NCBI RefSeq assembly: GCF_043290135.1
Contig: NC_134701.1
Coordinates: 5,734,001 to 5,798,000, forward strand
DNA length: 64,000 bases
Origin: Rhipicephalus microplus
Lineage: Eukaryota > Arthropoda > Arachnida > Ixodida > Ixodidae
Direction of reading: 5' to 3'
Within the stretch, counting starts at the first letter, position 1, and each line of letters begins with the position of its first letter. Below, piece after piece: positions 11,200 through 23,688 of the stretch. The position numbers were made by a program, and so were the translations under genes. The notes under the pieces were generated by a model. It did not search any database, was not told where the DNA came from, and saw only the letters and a list, made by a program, of their open reading frames with translations.

Positions 11200-13330
11200 G
11201 TGTGTTGCTTTTTTCTTTGCGGTAATAGTTTTGAAGATATGTTCTGATGGTGGTGAGAGTGGAGCAGGACTGTCTGCGTGGTGCAATTGGCTAGCGCGAC
11301 CGGCTGTTAACCGAAAGGTTGGAGGTTCGAGCCCACCCGGTGGTGGTGCGCCGCTTTTTTTTTCTTTGGGATGATAGCTCTGAAGAAATGTTCTGACGGT
11401 GGTGAGAGTGGAGCACGACTGTCCCCTGGGGCAATTGGCTAGCGCGATCGGCTGTTAACCAAAAGGTTGGAGGTGCGAGCCCACCGGGTGGTGGTGCGGC
11501 GCTTTTTTTTCTTTGGGCTGATAGCTCTGAAGAAATGTTCCGACGGTGCTGAGAGTGGAGCAGGACTGTCTCCGTCGCGCGATTGGCTAGCGTGATCGGC
11601 TGTTAACCGAAAAGTTGGAGGTTCGAGCCCACGCGTTGGTGGTGCGGCGCTTTTTTTTCTTTGGGCTGATAGCTTTGAAGATATGTTCTAATGGTGGTGA
11701 GAGTGGAGCAGCACTGTCTCCGTGGCGCAATTGGCTAGCGCGATCGGCTGTTAACCGAAAAGTTGGAGGTTCGAGACCACCCGGTCATGGTGCGGCGCTT
11801 TTTTTTCTTTGGGCTGATAGCTTTGAAGATATGTTCTGATGGTGGTGAGAGTGGAGCAGCACTGTCTCCGTGGCGCAATAGGCTAGCGCAATCTGCTGTT
11901 AACCGAAAGGTTGGAGTTTCGAGCCCACCTGGTGGTGGTGCGGCGCTTTTTTTTCTTTGGGCTGATAGCTTTGAAGATATGTTTTGATGGTGGTGAGAGT
12001 AGAGCAGGACTGTCTCCCTGGCGCAATTGGCTAGCGTGATCGGCTGTTAACCGAAAAGTTGGAGGTTCGAGCCCACCCGGTGGTGGTGCGGTGCTTTTTT
12101 TCCTTTGGGCTGATAGCTTTGAAGATATGTTCTGATGGTGGTGAGAGTGGAGCAGGACTGTCTCCGTGGCGCAATTGGCTAGGGCAATCGGCTGTTAACC
12201 GAAAGGTTGGAGTTTCGAGCCCTCCCGGGAGTGGTGTGTTGCTTTTTTTTGCGGTAAGAGCTTTGAAGATATGTTCTGATGGTGGTGAAAGTCGAGCAGG
12301 ACTGTCTTCGTGGCGCAATTGGCTAGCGCGACCGGCTGTTCACCGAAAAGTTGGAGGTTCGAGCCCACCCGGTGGTGGTGCGGCGCTCTATTTTTTTTGG
12401 GATGATAGCTCTGAAGAAATGTTCTGACGGGGGTGAGAGTGGAGCACGACTGTCTCCGTCGGGCAATTGGCTAGTGCGATCGGCTGTTAACTGAAAGGTT
12501 GGAGGTTCGAGCCCACCCGGTGGTTGTGCGGCGCTTTATTTTCTTTGGGCTGATAGCTCTGAAGAAATGTTCTGACGGTGGTGAGAGTAGAAGTACAGTC
12601 TCCGTGGCGCGATTGGCTAGCGTGATCGGCTGTTAACCGAAAAGTTGCAGTTTCGAGCCCACCCGTTGGTGGTGCGGCGCTTTTTTTGTTTAGGCTGATA
12701 CCTTTGAAGATATGTTCTGATGGTGGTGACAGTGCGCACGACTGTCTCCGTGGCGCGATTGGCTAGCGCGATTGGCCGTTAACCGAAAGGTCAGAGGTTC
12801 GAGCCCACCCAGTGGTGGTGCGGTGCTTTTTTTTCTTGGGCTGATGGCTTTGAAGATTTGTTCTGATGGTGGTGAGAGTGGAGCAGAACTGTCTCCGTGG
12901 CGCAATTGGCTAGCGCGATCGGCTGTTAACCGAAAAGTTGGAGTTTCGAGCCCACCCGGTGTGTGTGCGGCGCTTTCTTTCCTTTGGGCTGATAGCTTTG
13001 AAGATATGTTCTGATGGTGGTGAGAGTAGAGCAGGACTGTCTCCGTGGCGCAATTGGCTAGGGCGATCGGCTGTTAACCGAAAGGTTGGAGTTTCGAGTC
13101 CTCCCGGGACAGGTGTGTTGCTTTTTTCTTTGCGCTGATAGCTTTGAAGATATGTTTGATGGTGGTGAGGGTGGAGCACGACTGTCTCCGTGGCGTAGTT
13201 GGCTAGCGCGATCGGCTGTTAACCGAAAGGTAGGAGTTTTGAGCCCACCCGGTGGTGGTGCGGCGCTTTTTTTCTTTGGGCTGATAGCTTTGAAGATATC
13301 TTTTGATGGTGGTGAGAGTAGAGCAGGACT

Positions 13331-13404
13331 TTCTCCGTGGCGCAATTGGCTAGCGCGATCGGCTAATAACCGAAAGGTTGGAGTTTCGAGCCCTCCCGGG
13401 AGTG
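13331..13404 (+). tRNA. tRNA-like unit, anticodon AAT (Ile-type)
   Basis: First of nine copies whose loop reads CTAATAA (anticodon 13365-13367). Two substitutions separate it from CTGTTAA. Position 1 is T, giving TTCTCCG. The T stem is GGAGT/CCTCC with T53:C61, which also changes the B box to GTTTCGAGCCC. Confidence 0.45.
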
Positions 13405-15536
13405 GTGTGTTGCTTTTTTGTTTGCGCTGATAGCTTTGAAGATATGTTCTGAAGGTGGTGAATGTGGAGCACGACTGTCTTCGTGGCGCAGTTGGCTAGC
13501 GCGATCGGCTGTTAACCGAAAGGTTGGAGGTTCGAGCCCACCCGGTGGTGGTTCGGCGCTTTTTTTCTTTGTGCTGATAGCTTTGAAGATATGTTCTGAT
13601 GGTGGTGAGAGTGGAGCAGGACTATCTCCGTGGCGCAATTGCATAGCGCGATTGGCTGTTAACCGAAAGGTTGGAGGTTCGATCCCACCCGGTGGTGGTG
13701 CGGTGCTGTCTTTTCTTTGGGCTGATAGCTTTGAAGATATGTTCTGATGGTGGTGAGAGTGGAGCAGGATTGTCTCCGTGGCGCCATTGGCTAGCGCGAT
13801 CGGATGTTAACCGAAAAGTCGAAGGTTCGAGCCCACCCGGCGGTGGTGCGGCGCTTTCTTTTTTGGGCTGATAGCTTTGAAGATATGTTCTGATGGTGGT
13901 GAGAGTGGAGCAGGACTGTCTCCGTGGCGCAATTGGCTTGCGCGATCGGCTGTTAACCGAAAGGTTGGAGGTTCCAGCCCACCCGGTGGTGGTGCGGCGC
14001 TTTTTTTTCTTTGCGCTGATAGCTTTGAAGATATGTTCTGATGGTGGTGAGAGTGGAGCAGGAATGTCTCCGTGGCGCAATTGGCTAGCGCGATCGGCTG
14101 TTAACCGAAAGCTTGGAGGTTCGAGCCCACCCGGTGGTGGTGCGGCGCTTTTTTTCTTTGCGCTGAAAGCTTTGAAGATATGTTCTGATGGTGGTGAGAA
14201 CGGAGCAGGACTGTCTCCGTGGCGCAATGGGCTAGCGCGATCGGCTGTTAACCGAAAGGTTGGAGTTTCGAGCCCTCCCGGGAGTGGTGTGTTGCTTTTT
14301 TCTTTGCGCTGATAGCTTTGAAGATACGTTCTGATGGTGGTGAGAGTGGAGCACGACTGTCTCCTTGGCGCAGTTGGCTAGCTCGATCGGCGGTTAACCG
14401 AAAGGTTGGAGGTTCGAGCCCATCCGGTGGTGTTGCGGCGCTTTTTTTCTCTGGGCTGATAGCTTTGAAGATATGTTCTGACGGTGGTGAGAGTGGAGCA
14501 GGACTGTCTCTGTGGCGCAATTGGCTAGCGCGATCGGCTGTTAACCGAAAGGTTGGAGGTTCGAGCCCACCCGGTGGTGGTGCGGCGCTTTTTTTCTTTG
14601 CGCTGATAGCTTTGAAGATATGTTCTGATGGTGGTGAGAGTGGAGCATGACTGTCTTCGTGGCGCTATTGTCTAGCGCGATCGGCTGTTAACCGAAAGGT
14701 TGGAGATTCGAGCCCACCCGGTGGTGGTGCGGCGCTTTTTTTCTTTGCGCTGATAGCTTTGAAGATATCTTCTGATGGTGGTGAGAGTAGAGCAGGACTG
14801 TCTCCGTGGCGCAATTGGCTAGTGTGATCGGCTGTTAACCGAAAAGTTGGAGGTTCGAGCCCACCCGGTGGTGGTGCGGTGCTTTTTTTTTCTTTGGGCT
14901 GATAGCTTTGAAGATATGTTCTGATGGTGGTGAGAGTGGAGCAGGACTGTTTCCGTGGCGCAATTGGCTAGGGCAATCGGCTGTTAACCGAAAGCTCGGA
15001 GCTTCGAGCCCACCCAGTGGTGGTGCGGCCCTTTTTTTTTCTTTGGGCTGATGGCTTTGAAGATATGTTCTGATGGTGGTACGAGTGGAGCAGGACTGTC
15101 TCCGTGGCGCAATTGGCTAGCGCGATCGGCTGTTAACCGAAAGGTTGGAGTTTGGAGCCTCCCGGCAGTGGTGTGTTGCTTTTTTCTTTGCGGTAATAGC
15201 TTTGAAGATATGTTCTGATGGTGGTGAGAGTGGAGCACGACTGTCTCCTTGGGAAAATTGGCTAGCGCGATCGGCTGTTAACCGAAAGGTTGGAGGTTCG
15301 AGCCCACCCGGTGGTGGTGCGGCGCTTTATTTTCTTTGGGCTGATAGCTCTGAAGAAATGTTCTGACGGTGGTGAGAGTAGAAGGACTGTCTCCCTGGCG
15401 TGATTGGCTAGCGTGATCGGCTGTTAACCGAAAAGTTGGAGGTTCGAGCCCACCCGTTGGGGGTGTGGCGCTTTTTTTTGTTTGGGCTGATAGCTTTGAA
15501 GATATGTTCTGATGGTGGTGAGAGTGCAGCAGGACT

Positions 15537-15610
15537 ATCACCGTGGCGCAATTGGATAGCGCGATTGGCTGTTAACCGAAAGATTGGAGGTTCGATCCCA
15601 CCCGGTGGTG
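15537..15610 (+). tRNA. tRNA-Asn(GTT)-like unit with fully paired acceptor stem
   Basis: Acceptor ATCACCG pairs with CGGTGGT at all seven positions (one T:G), because A4 meets T69. D loop is AATTGGATA and T loop TTCGATC. Remaining mismatches are A27:A43 and A51:A63, plus a T29:G41 wobble. Trailer GTGCGGTGC then six T. Confidence 0.6.
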
Positions 15611-15831
15611 GTGCGGTGCTGTTTTTTCTTTGGGCTGATAGCTTTGAAGATATGTTTGATGGTGGTGAGGGTGGAGCACGACTGTCTCCGTGGCGTAGTT
15701 GGCTAGCGCGATCGGCTGTTAACCGAAAAGTTGGAGTTTTGAGCCCACCCAGTGGTTGTGCGGCGCTTTTTTTTCTTTGGGCTGATAGCTTTGAAGATAT
15801 CTTTTGATGGTGGTGAGAGTAGAGCAGGACT

Positions 15832-15905
15832 GTCTCCGTGGCGCAATTGGCTAGCGCGATCGGCTAATAACCGAAAGGTTGGAGTTTCGAGCCCTCCCGG
15901 GAGTG
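15832..15905 (+). tRNA. tRNA-like unit, anticodon AAT (Ile-type)
   Basis: Anticodon 15866-15868 within CTAATAA. Acceptor strand is the standard GTCTCCG. The 6.3 kb partner is the unit at 22149. Confidence 0.45.
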
Positions 15906-17296
15906 GTGTGTTGCTTTTTTGTTTGCGCTGATAGCTTTGAAGATATGTTCTGAATGTGGTGAGGGTGGAGCACGACTGTCTTCGTGGCGCAGTTGGCTAG
16001 CGCGATCGGCTGTTAACCGAAAGGTTGGAGGTTCGAGCCCACCCGGTGGTGGTTCGGCGCTTTTTTTTTGTGCTGATAGCTTTGAAGATATGTTCTGATG
16101 GTGGTGAGAGTGGAGCAGGACTATCTCCGTGGCGCAATTGCATAGCGCGATTGGCTGTTAACCGAAAGGTTGGAGGTTCGATCCCACCCGGTGGTGGTGC
16201 GGTGCTGTCTTTTCTTTGGGCTGATAGCTTTGAATATATGTTCTGATGGTGGTGAGAGTGGAGCAGGATTGTCTCTGTGGCGCAATTGGCTAGCGCGATC
16301 GGATGTTAACCGAAAAGTCGAAGGTTCGAGCCCACCCGGCGGTAGTGCAGCGCTTTCTTTTTTGGGCTGATAGCTTTGAAGATATGTTCTGATGGTGGTG
16401 AGAGTGGAGCAGGACTGTCTCCGGGGCGCAATTGGCTTGCGCGATCGGCTGTTAACCGAAAGGTTGGAGGTTCCAGCCCACCCGGTGGTGGTGCGGCGCT
16501 TTTTTTTCTTTGCGCTGATAGCTTTGAAGATATGTTCTGATGGTGGTGAGAGTGGAGCAGGAATGTCTCCGTGGCGCAATCGGCTAGCGCGATCGGCTGT
16601 TAACCGAAAGCTTGGAGGTTCGAGCCCACCCGGTGGTGGTGCGGCGCTTTTTTTCTTTGCGCTGATAGCTATAAGATATGTTCTGATGGTGGTGAGAACG
16701 GAGCAAGACTGTCTCCGTGGCGCAATGGGCTAGCGCGATCGGCTGTTAACCGAAAGGTTGGAGTTTCGAGCCCTCCCAGGAGTGGTGTGTTGCTTTTTCT
16801 TTGCGCTGATAGCTTTGAAGATACGTTCTTATGGTGGTGAGAGTGGAGCACGACTGTCTCCGTGGCGCAGTTGGCTAGCTCGATCGGCGGTTAACCGAAA
16901 GGTTGGAGGTTCGAGCCCATCCGGTGGTGTTGCGGCGCTTTTTTTCTCTGGGCTGATAGCTTTGAAGATATGTTCTGACGGTGGTGAGAGTGGAGCAGGG
17001 CTGTCTCTGTGGCGCAATTGGCTAGCGCGATCGGCTGTTAACCGAAAGGTTGGAGGTTCGAGCCCACCCGGTGGTGGTGCGGCGCTTTTTTTCTTTGCGC
17101 TGATAGCTTTGAAGATATGTTCTGACGGTGGTGAGAGTGGAGCATGACTGTCTTCGTGGCGCAATTGGCTAGCGCGATCGGCTGTTAACCGAAAGGTTGG
17201 AGATTCGAGCCCACCCGGTGGTGGTGCGGCGCTTTTTTTCTTTGCGCTGATAGCTTTGAAGATATCTTCTGATGGTGGTGAGAGTAGAGCAGGACT

Positions 17297-17370
17297 GTCT
17301 CCGTGGCGCAATTGGCTTGCGCGATCGGCTAATAACCGAAAGGTTGGAGTTTCGAGCCCTCCCGGGAGTG
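17297..17370 (+). tRNA. tRNA-like unit, anticodon AAT (Ile-type)
   Basis: Anticodon 17331-17333. D loop AATTGGCTT distinguishes this copy and its partner at 23615 from the other AAT units. The trailer has CATTTTTG, five T only. Confidence 0.45.
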
Positions 17371-18032
17371 GTGTGTTGCATTTTTGTTTGCGCTGATAGC
17401 TTTGAAGATATGTTCTGAAGGTGGTGAGGGTGGAGCACGACTGTCTTCGTGGCGCAGTTGGCTAGCGCGATCGGCTGTTAACCGAAAGGTTGGAGGTTCG
17501 AGCCCACCCGGTGGTGGTTCGGCGCTTTTTTTTTCTTTGTGCTGATAGCTTTGAAGATATGTTCTGATGGTGGTGAGAGTGGAGCAGGACTATCTCCGTG
17601 GCGCAATTACGTAGCGCGATTGGCTGTTAACCGAAAGGTTGGAGGTTCGAGCCCACCCGTTGGGGATGTGGCGCTTTTTTTTGTTTGGGCTGATAGCTTT
17701 GAAGATATGTTCTAATGGTGGTGAGAGTGAAGCAGGACTGTCTCCGTGGCGCAATTGGCTAGCGCGATCGGCTGTTAACCGAAAATGTGGAAGTTCGAGC
17801 CCTCCCGGGAGTGGTGTGTTGCTTTTCTCTTTGCGCCGATAGCTTTGAAGATATGTTCTGATGGTGGTGACAGTAAGCATGACTGTCTCCGTGGCGCGAT
17901 TGGCTAGCGCGATCGGCTGTTAACCGAAAGGTCGGAGGTTCGAGCCAACCCAGTGGTGGTGCGGCGCTCTTTTTTCTTTGGGCTGATGGCTTTGAAGATT
18001 TGTTCTGATGGTGGTGAGGGTGGAGAAGAACT

Positions 18033-18106
18033 GTCTCCGTGGCGCAATTGGCTAGCGCGATCGACTGCTAACCGAAAGGTTGGAGTTTCGAGCCCACCCG
18101 GTGCTG
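18033..18106 (+). tRNA. tRNA-like unit, anticodon GCT (Ser-type)
   Basis: The loop at 18065-18071 reads CTGCTAA (anticodon GCT, T35C). The stem is ATCGA, so A31 faces C39. The trailer is CTTTATTTCCTTT, with no run of four T, so termination would be weak. It lacks the long variable arm of a true tRNA-Ser, so the identity is by anticodon only. Confidence 0.4.
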
Positions 18107-18473
18107 GTGCGGCGCTTTATTTCCTTTGGGCTGATAGCTTTGAAGATATGTTTTGATGGTGGTGAGAGTAGAGCAGGACTGTCTCCGTGGCGCAATTGGC
18201 TAGGGCGATCGGCTGTTAACCGAAAGGTTGGAGTTTCGAGCCCTCCCGGGACAGGTGTGTTGCTTTTTTCTTTGCGCTGATAGCTTTGAAGATATGTTTG
18301 ATGGTGGTGAGGGAGGAGCACAACTGTCTCCGTGGCGTAGTTGGCTAGTGCGATCGGCTGTTAACCGAAAGGTTGGAGGTTCGAGCCCACCCGGTGGTGG
18401 TTTGGCGCTTTTTTTTCTTTGTGCTGAAAGCTTTGAAGATATGTTCTGATGGTGGTGAGAGTGCAGCAGGACT

Positions 18474-18547
18474 ATCACCGTGGCGCAATTGGATAGCGCG
18501 ATTGGCTGTTAACCGAAAGATTGGAGGTTCGATCCCACCCGGTGGTG
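18474..18547 (+). tRNA. tRNA-Asn(GTT)-like unit with fully paired acceptor stem
   Basis: Second ATCACCG/CGGTGGT copy in block 1; its 6.3 kb partner is at 24792. Confidence 0.6.
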
Positions 18548-18768
18548 GTGCGGTGCTGTTTTTTCTTTGGGCTGATAGCTTTGAAGATATGTTTGATGGT
18601 GGTGAGGGTGGAGCACGACTGTCTCCGTGGCGTAGTTGGCTAGCGCGATCGGCTGTTAACCGAAAAGTTGGAGTTTTGAGCCCACCCGGTGGTGGTGCGG
18701 CGCTTTTTTTTCTTTGGGCTGATAGCTTTGAATATATCTTTTGATGGTGGTGAGAGTAGAGCAGGACT

Positions 18769-18842
18769 GTCTCCGTGGCGCAATTGGCTAGCGCGATCGG
18801 CTAATAACCGAAAGGTTGGAGTTTCGAGCCCTCCCGGGAGTG
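18769..18842 (+). tRNA. tRNA-like unit, anticodon AAT (Ile-type)
   Basis: Anticodon 18803-18805; partner at 25087. It lies 1472 bp (about ten monomers) after the previous AAT unit. Confidence 0.45.
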
Positions 18843-20088
18843 GTGTGTTGCTTTTTTGTTTGCGCTGATAGCTTTGAAGATATGTTCTGAATGTGGTTAG
18901 GGTGGAGCACGACTGTCTTCGTGGCGCAGTTGGCTAGCGCGATCGGCTGTTAACCAAAAGGTTGGAGGTTCGAGCCCACCCGGTGGTGGTTCGGCGCTTT
19001 TTTTTGTGCTGATAGCTTTGAAGATATGTTCTGATGGTGGTGAGAGTGGAGCAGGACTATCTCCGTGGCGCAATTGCATAGCGCGATTGGCTGTTAACCG
19101 AAAGGTTGGAGGTTCGATCCCACCCGGTGGTGGTGCGGTGCTGTCTTTTCTTTGGGCTGATAGCTTTGAAGATATGTTCTGATGGTGGTGAGAGTGGAGC
19201 AGGATTGTCTCCGTGGCGCAATTGGCTAGCGCGATCGGATGTTAACCGAAAAGTCGAAGGTTCGAGCCCACCCGGTGGTGGTGCGGCGCTTTTTTTTCTT
19301 TGCGCTGATAGCTTTGAAGATATGTTCTGATGGTGGTGAGAGTGGAGCAGGAATGTCTCCGTGGCGCAATTGGCTAGCGCGATCGGCTGTTAACCGAAAG
19401 CTTGGAGGTTCGAGCCCACCCGGTGGTGGTGCGGCGCTTTTTTTCTTTGCGCTGAAAGCTTTGAAGATATGTTCTGATGGTGGTGAGAACGGAGCAAGAC
19501 TGTCTCCGTGGCGCAATGGGCTAGCGCGATCAGCTGTTAACCGAAAGGTTGGAGTTTCGAGCCCTCCCGGGAGTGGTGTGTTGCTTTTTTCTTTGCGCTG
19601 ATAGCTTTGAAGATACGTTCTTATGGTGGTGAGAGTGGAGCACGACTGTCTCCGTGGCGCAGTTGGCTAGCTCGATCGGCGGTTAACAGAAAGGTTGGAG
19701 GTTCGAGCCCATCCGGTGGTGTTGCGGCGCTTTTTTTCTCTGGGTTGATAGCTTTGAAGATATGTTCTGACGGTGGTGAGAGTGGAGCAGGGCTGTCTCT
19801 GTGGCGCAATTGGCTAGCGCGATCGGCTGTTAACCGAAAGGTTGGAGGTTCGAGCCCACCCGGTGGTGGTGCGGCGCTTTTTTTCTTTGCGCTGATAGCT
19901 TTGAAGATATGTTCTGACGGTGGTGAGAGTGGAGCATGACTGTCTTCGTGGCGCAATTGGCTAGCGCGATCGGCTGTTAACCGAAAGGTTGGAGATTCGA
20001 GCCCACCCGGTGGTGGTGCGGCGCTTTTTTTCTTTGCGCTGATAGCTTTGAAGATATCTTCTGATGGTGGTGAGAGTAGAGCAGGACT

Positions 20089-20162
20089 GTCTCCGTGGCG
20101 CAATTGGCTAGCGCGATCGGCTAATAACCGAAAGGTTGGAGTTTCGAGCCCTCCCGGGAGTG
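20089..20162 (+). tRNA. tRNA-like unit, anticodon AAT (Ile-type)
   Basis: Anticodon 20123-20125; D loop AATTGGCTA; partner at 26411. Five-T trailer. Confidence 0.45.
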
Positions 20163-20677
20163 GTGTGTTGCATTTTTGTTTGCGCTGATAGCTTTGAAGA
20201 TATGTTCTGAAGGTGGTGAGGGTGGAGCACGACTGTCTTCGTGGCGCAGTTGGCTAGCGCGATCGGCTGTTAACCGAAAGGTTGGAGGTTCGAGCCCACC
20301 CGGTGGTGGTTCGGCGCTTTTTTTTCTTTGTGCTGATAGCTTTGAAGATATGTTCTGATGGTGGCGAGAGTGGAGCAGGACTATCTCCGTGGCGCAATTG
20401 CATAGCGCGATTGGCTGTTAACCGAAAGGTTGGAGGTTCGATCCCACCCGGTGGTGGTGCGGTGCTGTCTTTTCTTTGGGCTGATAGCTTTGAAGATATG
20501 TTCTGATGGTGGTGAGAGTGGAGCAGGAATGTCTCCGTGGCGCAATTGGCTAGCGCGATCGGCTGTTAACCGAAAGCTTGGAGGTTCGAGCCCACCCGGT
20601 GGTGGTGCGGCGCTTTTTTTCTTTGCGCTGAAAGCTTTGAAGATATGTTCTGATGGTGGTGAGAACGGAGCAAGACT

Positions 20678-20751
20678 GTCTCCGTGGCGCAATGGGCTAG
20701 CGCGATCGGCTCTTAACCGAAAGGTTGGAGTTTCGAGCCCTCCCGGGAGTG
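20678..20751 (+). tRNA. tRNA-like unit, anticodon CTT (Lys-type)
   Basis: The loop reads CTCTTAA with anticodon 20712-20714 (G34C). The unit belongs to the subfamily preceded by GAACGGAGCAAGACT with D loop AATGGGCTA. Related units at 19499 and 23027 keep GTT, so the change is recent. Confidence 0.4.
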
Positions 20752-21853
20752 GTGTGTTGCTTTTTTCTTTGCGCTGATAGCTTTGAAGATACGTTCTGAT
20801 GGTGGTGAGAGTGGAGCAGGACTGTCTCTGTAGCGCAATTGGCTAGCGCGATCGGCTGTTAACCGAAAGGTTGGAGGTTCGAGCCCACCCGGTGGTGGTG
20901 CGGCGCTTTTTTTCTTTGCGCTGATAGCTTTGAAGATATGTTCTGACGGTGGTGAGAGTGGAGCATGACTGTCTTCGTGGCGCAATTGGCTAGCGCAATC
21001 GGCTGTTACCCGAAAGGTTGGAGGTTCGAGCCCACCCGGTGGTGGTGCGGCGCTTTTTTTCTTTGCGCTGATAGCTTTGAAGATATCTTCTGATAGTGGT
21101 GAGAGTAGAGCAGGACTGTCTCCGTGGCGCAATTGGCTAGCGAGATCCGCTGTTAACCGAAAAGTTGGAGCTTCGAGCCCACCCGGTGGTGGTGCGGTGC
21201 TTTTTTTTCTTTGGGCTGATAGCTTTGAAGATATGTTCTGATGGTGGTGAGAGTGGAGCAGGACTGTTTCCGTGGCGCAATTGGCTAGGGCAATCGGCTG
21301 TTAACCGAAAGCTCGGAGCTTCGAGCCCACCCAGTGGTGGTGCGGCCCTTTTTTTTTCTTTGGGCTGATGGCTTTGAAGATATGTTCTGATGGTGGTACG
21401 AGTGGAGCAGGACTGTCTCCGTGGCGCAATTGGCTAGCGCGATCGGCTGTTAACCGAAAGGTTGGAGTTTGGAGCCTCCCGGCAGTGGTGTGTTGCTTTT
21501 TTCTTTGCGGTAATAGCTTTGAAGATATGTTCTGATGGTGGTGAGAGTGGAGCACGACTGTCTCCTTGGGAAAATTGGCTAGCGCGATCGGCTGTTAACC
21601 GAAAGGTTGGAGGTTCGAGCCCACCCGGTGGTGGTGCGGCGCTTTATTTTCTTTGGGCTGATAGCTCTGAAGAAATGTTCTGACGGTGGTGAGAGTAGAA
21701 GGACTGTCTCCCTGGCGTGATTGGCTAGCGTGATCGGCTGTTAACCGAAAAGTTGGAGGTTCGAGCCCACCCGTTGGGGGTGTGGCGCTTTTTTTTGTTT
21801 GGGCTGATAGCTTTGAAGATATGTTCTGATGGTGGTGAGAGTGCAGCAGGACT

Positions 21854-21927
21854 ATCACCGTGGCGCAATTGGATAGCGCGATTGGCTGTTAACCGAAAGA
21901 TTGGAGGTTCGATCCCACCCGGTGGTG
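21854..21927 (+). tRNA. tRNA-Asn(GTT)-like unit with fully paired acceptor stem
   Basis: Copy-2 counterpart of the unit at 15537, with the same ATCACCG/CGGTGGT acceptor and six-T terminator. Confidence 0.6.
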
Positions 21928-22148
21928 GTGCGGTGCTGTTTTTTCTTTGGGCTGATAGCTTTGAAGATATGTTTGATGGTGGTGAGGGTGGAGCACGACT
22001 GTCTCCGTGGCGTAGTTGGCTAGCGCGATCGGCTGTTAACCGAAAAGTTGGAGTTTTGAGCCCACCCAGTGGTTGTGCGGCGCTTTTTTTTCTTTGGGCT
22101 GATAGCTTTGAAGATATCTTTTGATGGTGGTGAGAGTAGAGCAGGACT

Positions 22149-22222
22149 GTCTCCGTGGCGCAATTGGCTAGCGCGATCGGCTAATAACCGAAAGGTTGGA
22201 GTTTCGAGCCCTCCCGGGAGTG
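22149..22222 (+). tRNA. tRNA-like unit, anticodon AAT (Ile-type)
   Basis: Counterpart of the unit at 15832; anticodon 22183-22185 in CTAATAA. Confidence 0.45.
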
Positions 22223-23614
22223 GTGTGTTGCTTTTTTGTTTGCGCTGATAGCTTTGAAGATATGTTCTGAATGTGGTGAGGGTGGAGCACGACTGTCTTC
22301 GTGGCGCAGTTGGCTAGCGCGATCGGCTGTTAACCGAAAGGTTGGAGGTTCGAGCCCTCCCGGTGGTGGTTCGGCGCTTTTTTTTTGTGCTGATAGCTTT
22401 GAAGATATGTTCTGATGGTGGTGAGAGTGGAGCAGGACTATCTCCGTGGCGCAATTGCATAGCGCGATTGGCTGTTAACCGAAAGGTTGGAGGTTCGATC
22501 CCACCCGGTGGTGGTGCGGTGCTGTCTTTTCTTTGGGCTGATAGCTTTGAATATATGTTCTGATGGTGGTGAGAGTGGAGCAGGATTGTCTCTGTGGCGC
22601 AATTGGCTAGCGCGATCGGATGTTAACCGAAAAGTCGAAGGTTCGAGCCCACCCGGCGGTAGTGCAGCGCTTTCTTTTTTGGGCTGATAGCTTTGAAGAT
22701 ATGTTCTGATGGTGGTGAGAGTGGAGCAGGACTGTCTCCGGGGCGCAATTGGCTTGCGCGATCGGCTGTTAACCGAAAGGTTGGAGGTTCCAGCCCACCC
22801 GGTGGTGGTGCGGCGCTTTTTTTTCTTTGCGCTGATAGCTTTGAAGATATGTTCTGATGGTGGTGAGAGTGGAGCAGGAATGTCTCCGTGGCGCAATTGG
22901 CTAGCGCGATCGGCTGTTAACCGAAAGCTTGGAGGTTCGAGCCCACCCGGTGGTGGTGCGGCGCTTTTTTTCTTTGCGCTGAAAGCTTTGAAGATATGTT
23001 CTGATGGTGGTGAGAACGGAGCAAGACTGTCTCCGTGGCGCAATGGGCTAGCGCGATCGGCTGTTAACCGAAAGGTTGGAGTTTCGAGCCCTCCCAGGAG
23101 TGGTGTGTTGCTTTTTCTTTGCGCTGATAGCTTTGAAGATACGTTCTTATGGTGGTGAGAGTGGAGCACGACTGTCTCCGTGGCGCAGTTGGCTAGCTCG
23201 ATCGGCGGTTAACCGAAAGGTTGGAGGTTCGAGCCCATCCGGTGGTGTTGCGGCGCTTTTTTTCTCTGGGCTGATAGCTTTGAAGATATGTTCTGACGGT
23301 GGTGAGAGTGGAGCAGGGCTGTCTCTGTGGCGCAATTGGCTAGCGCGATCGGCTGTTAACCGAAAGGTTGGAGGTTCGAGCCCACCCGGTGGTGGTGCGG
23401 CGCTTTTTTTCTTTGCGCTGATAGCTTTGAAGATATGTTCTGACGGTGGTGAGAGTGGAGCATGACTGTCTTCGTGGCGCAATTGGCTAGCGCGATCGGC
23501 TGTTAACCGAAAGGTTGGAGATTCGAGCCCACCCGGTGGTGGTGCGGCGCTTTTTTTCTTTGCGCTGATAGCTTTGAAGATATCTTCTGATGGTGGTGAG
23601 AGTAGAGCAGGACT

Positions 23615-23688
23615 GTCTCCGTGGCGCAATTGGCTTGCGCGATCGGCTAATAACCGAAAGGTTGGAGTTTCGAGCCCTCCCGGGAGTG
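23615..23688 (+). tRNA. tRNA-like unit, anticodon AAT (Ile-type)
   Basis: Counterpart of 17297, sharing the D loop AATTGGCTT; anticodon 23649-23651. Confidence 0.45.

Larger units (their letters stand above)
8589..14889 (+). repeat. tRNA-Asn-like tandem array, diverged segment (about 42 monomers)
   Basis: The array resumes in the spacer directly after the retroelement. It mixes CTTTGCG and CTTTGGG trailers and includes units later amplified in the ordered blocks. For example, 9254-9960 is nearly repeated at 27623-28320, and 13100-14600 resembles stretches inside the 6.3 kb repeat. Several monomers carry small indels, such as a shortened D arm near 8800 and a shortened anticodon arm near 10276. 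No protein gene. Confidence 0.95.
14890..21215 (+). repeat. 6.3 kb higher-order repeat, copy 1 (about 43 monomers)
   Basis: Monomer order and private variants repeat at an offset of 6317-6322 bp in the next block. Examples: 14984/21301, 16121/22438, 17590/23908 and 20713/27035; translations of the 16829 and 23147 stretches are identical over 160 residues. Edges are approximate, because homology fades gradually to the left (about 14.3-14.9 kb also aligns, with more differences). It contains four AAT units, one GCT unit, one CTT unit and two units with a fully paired acceptor. Confidence 0.9.
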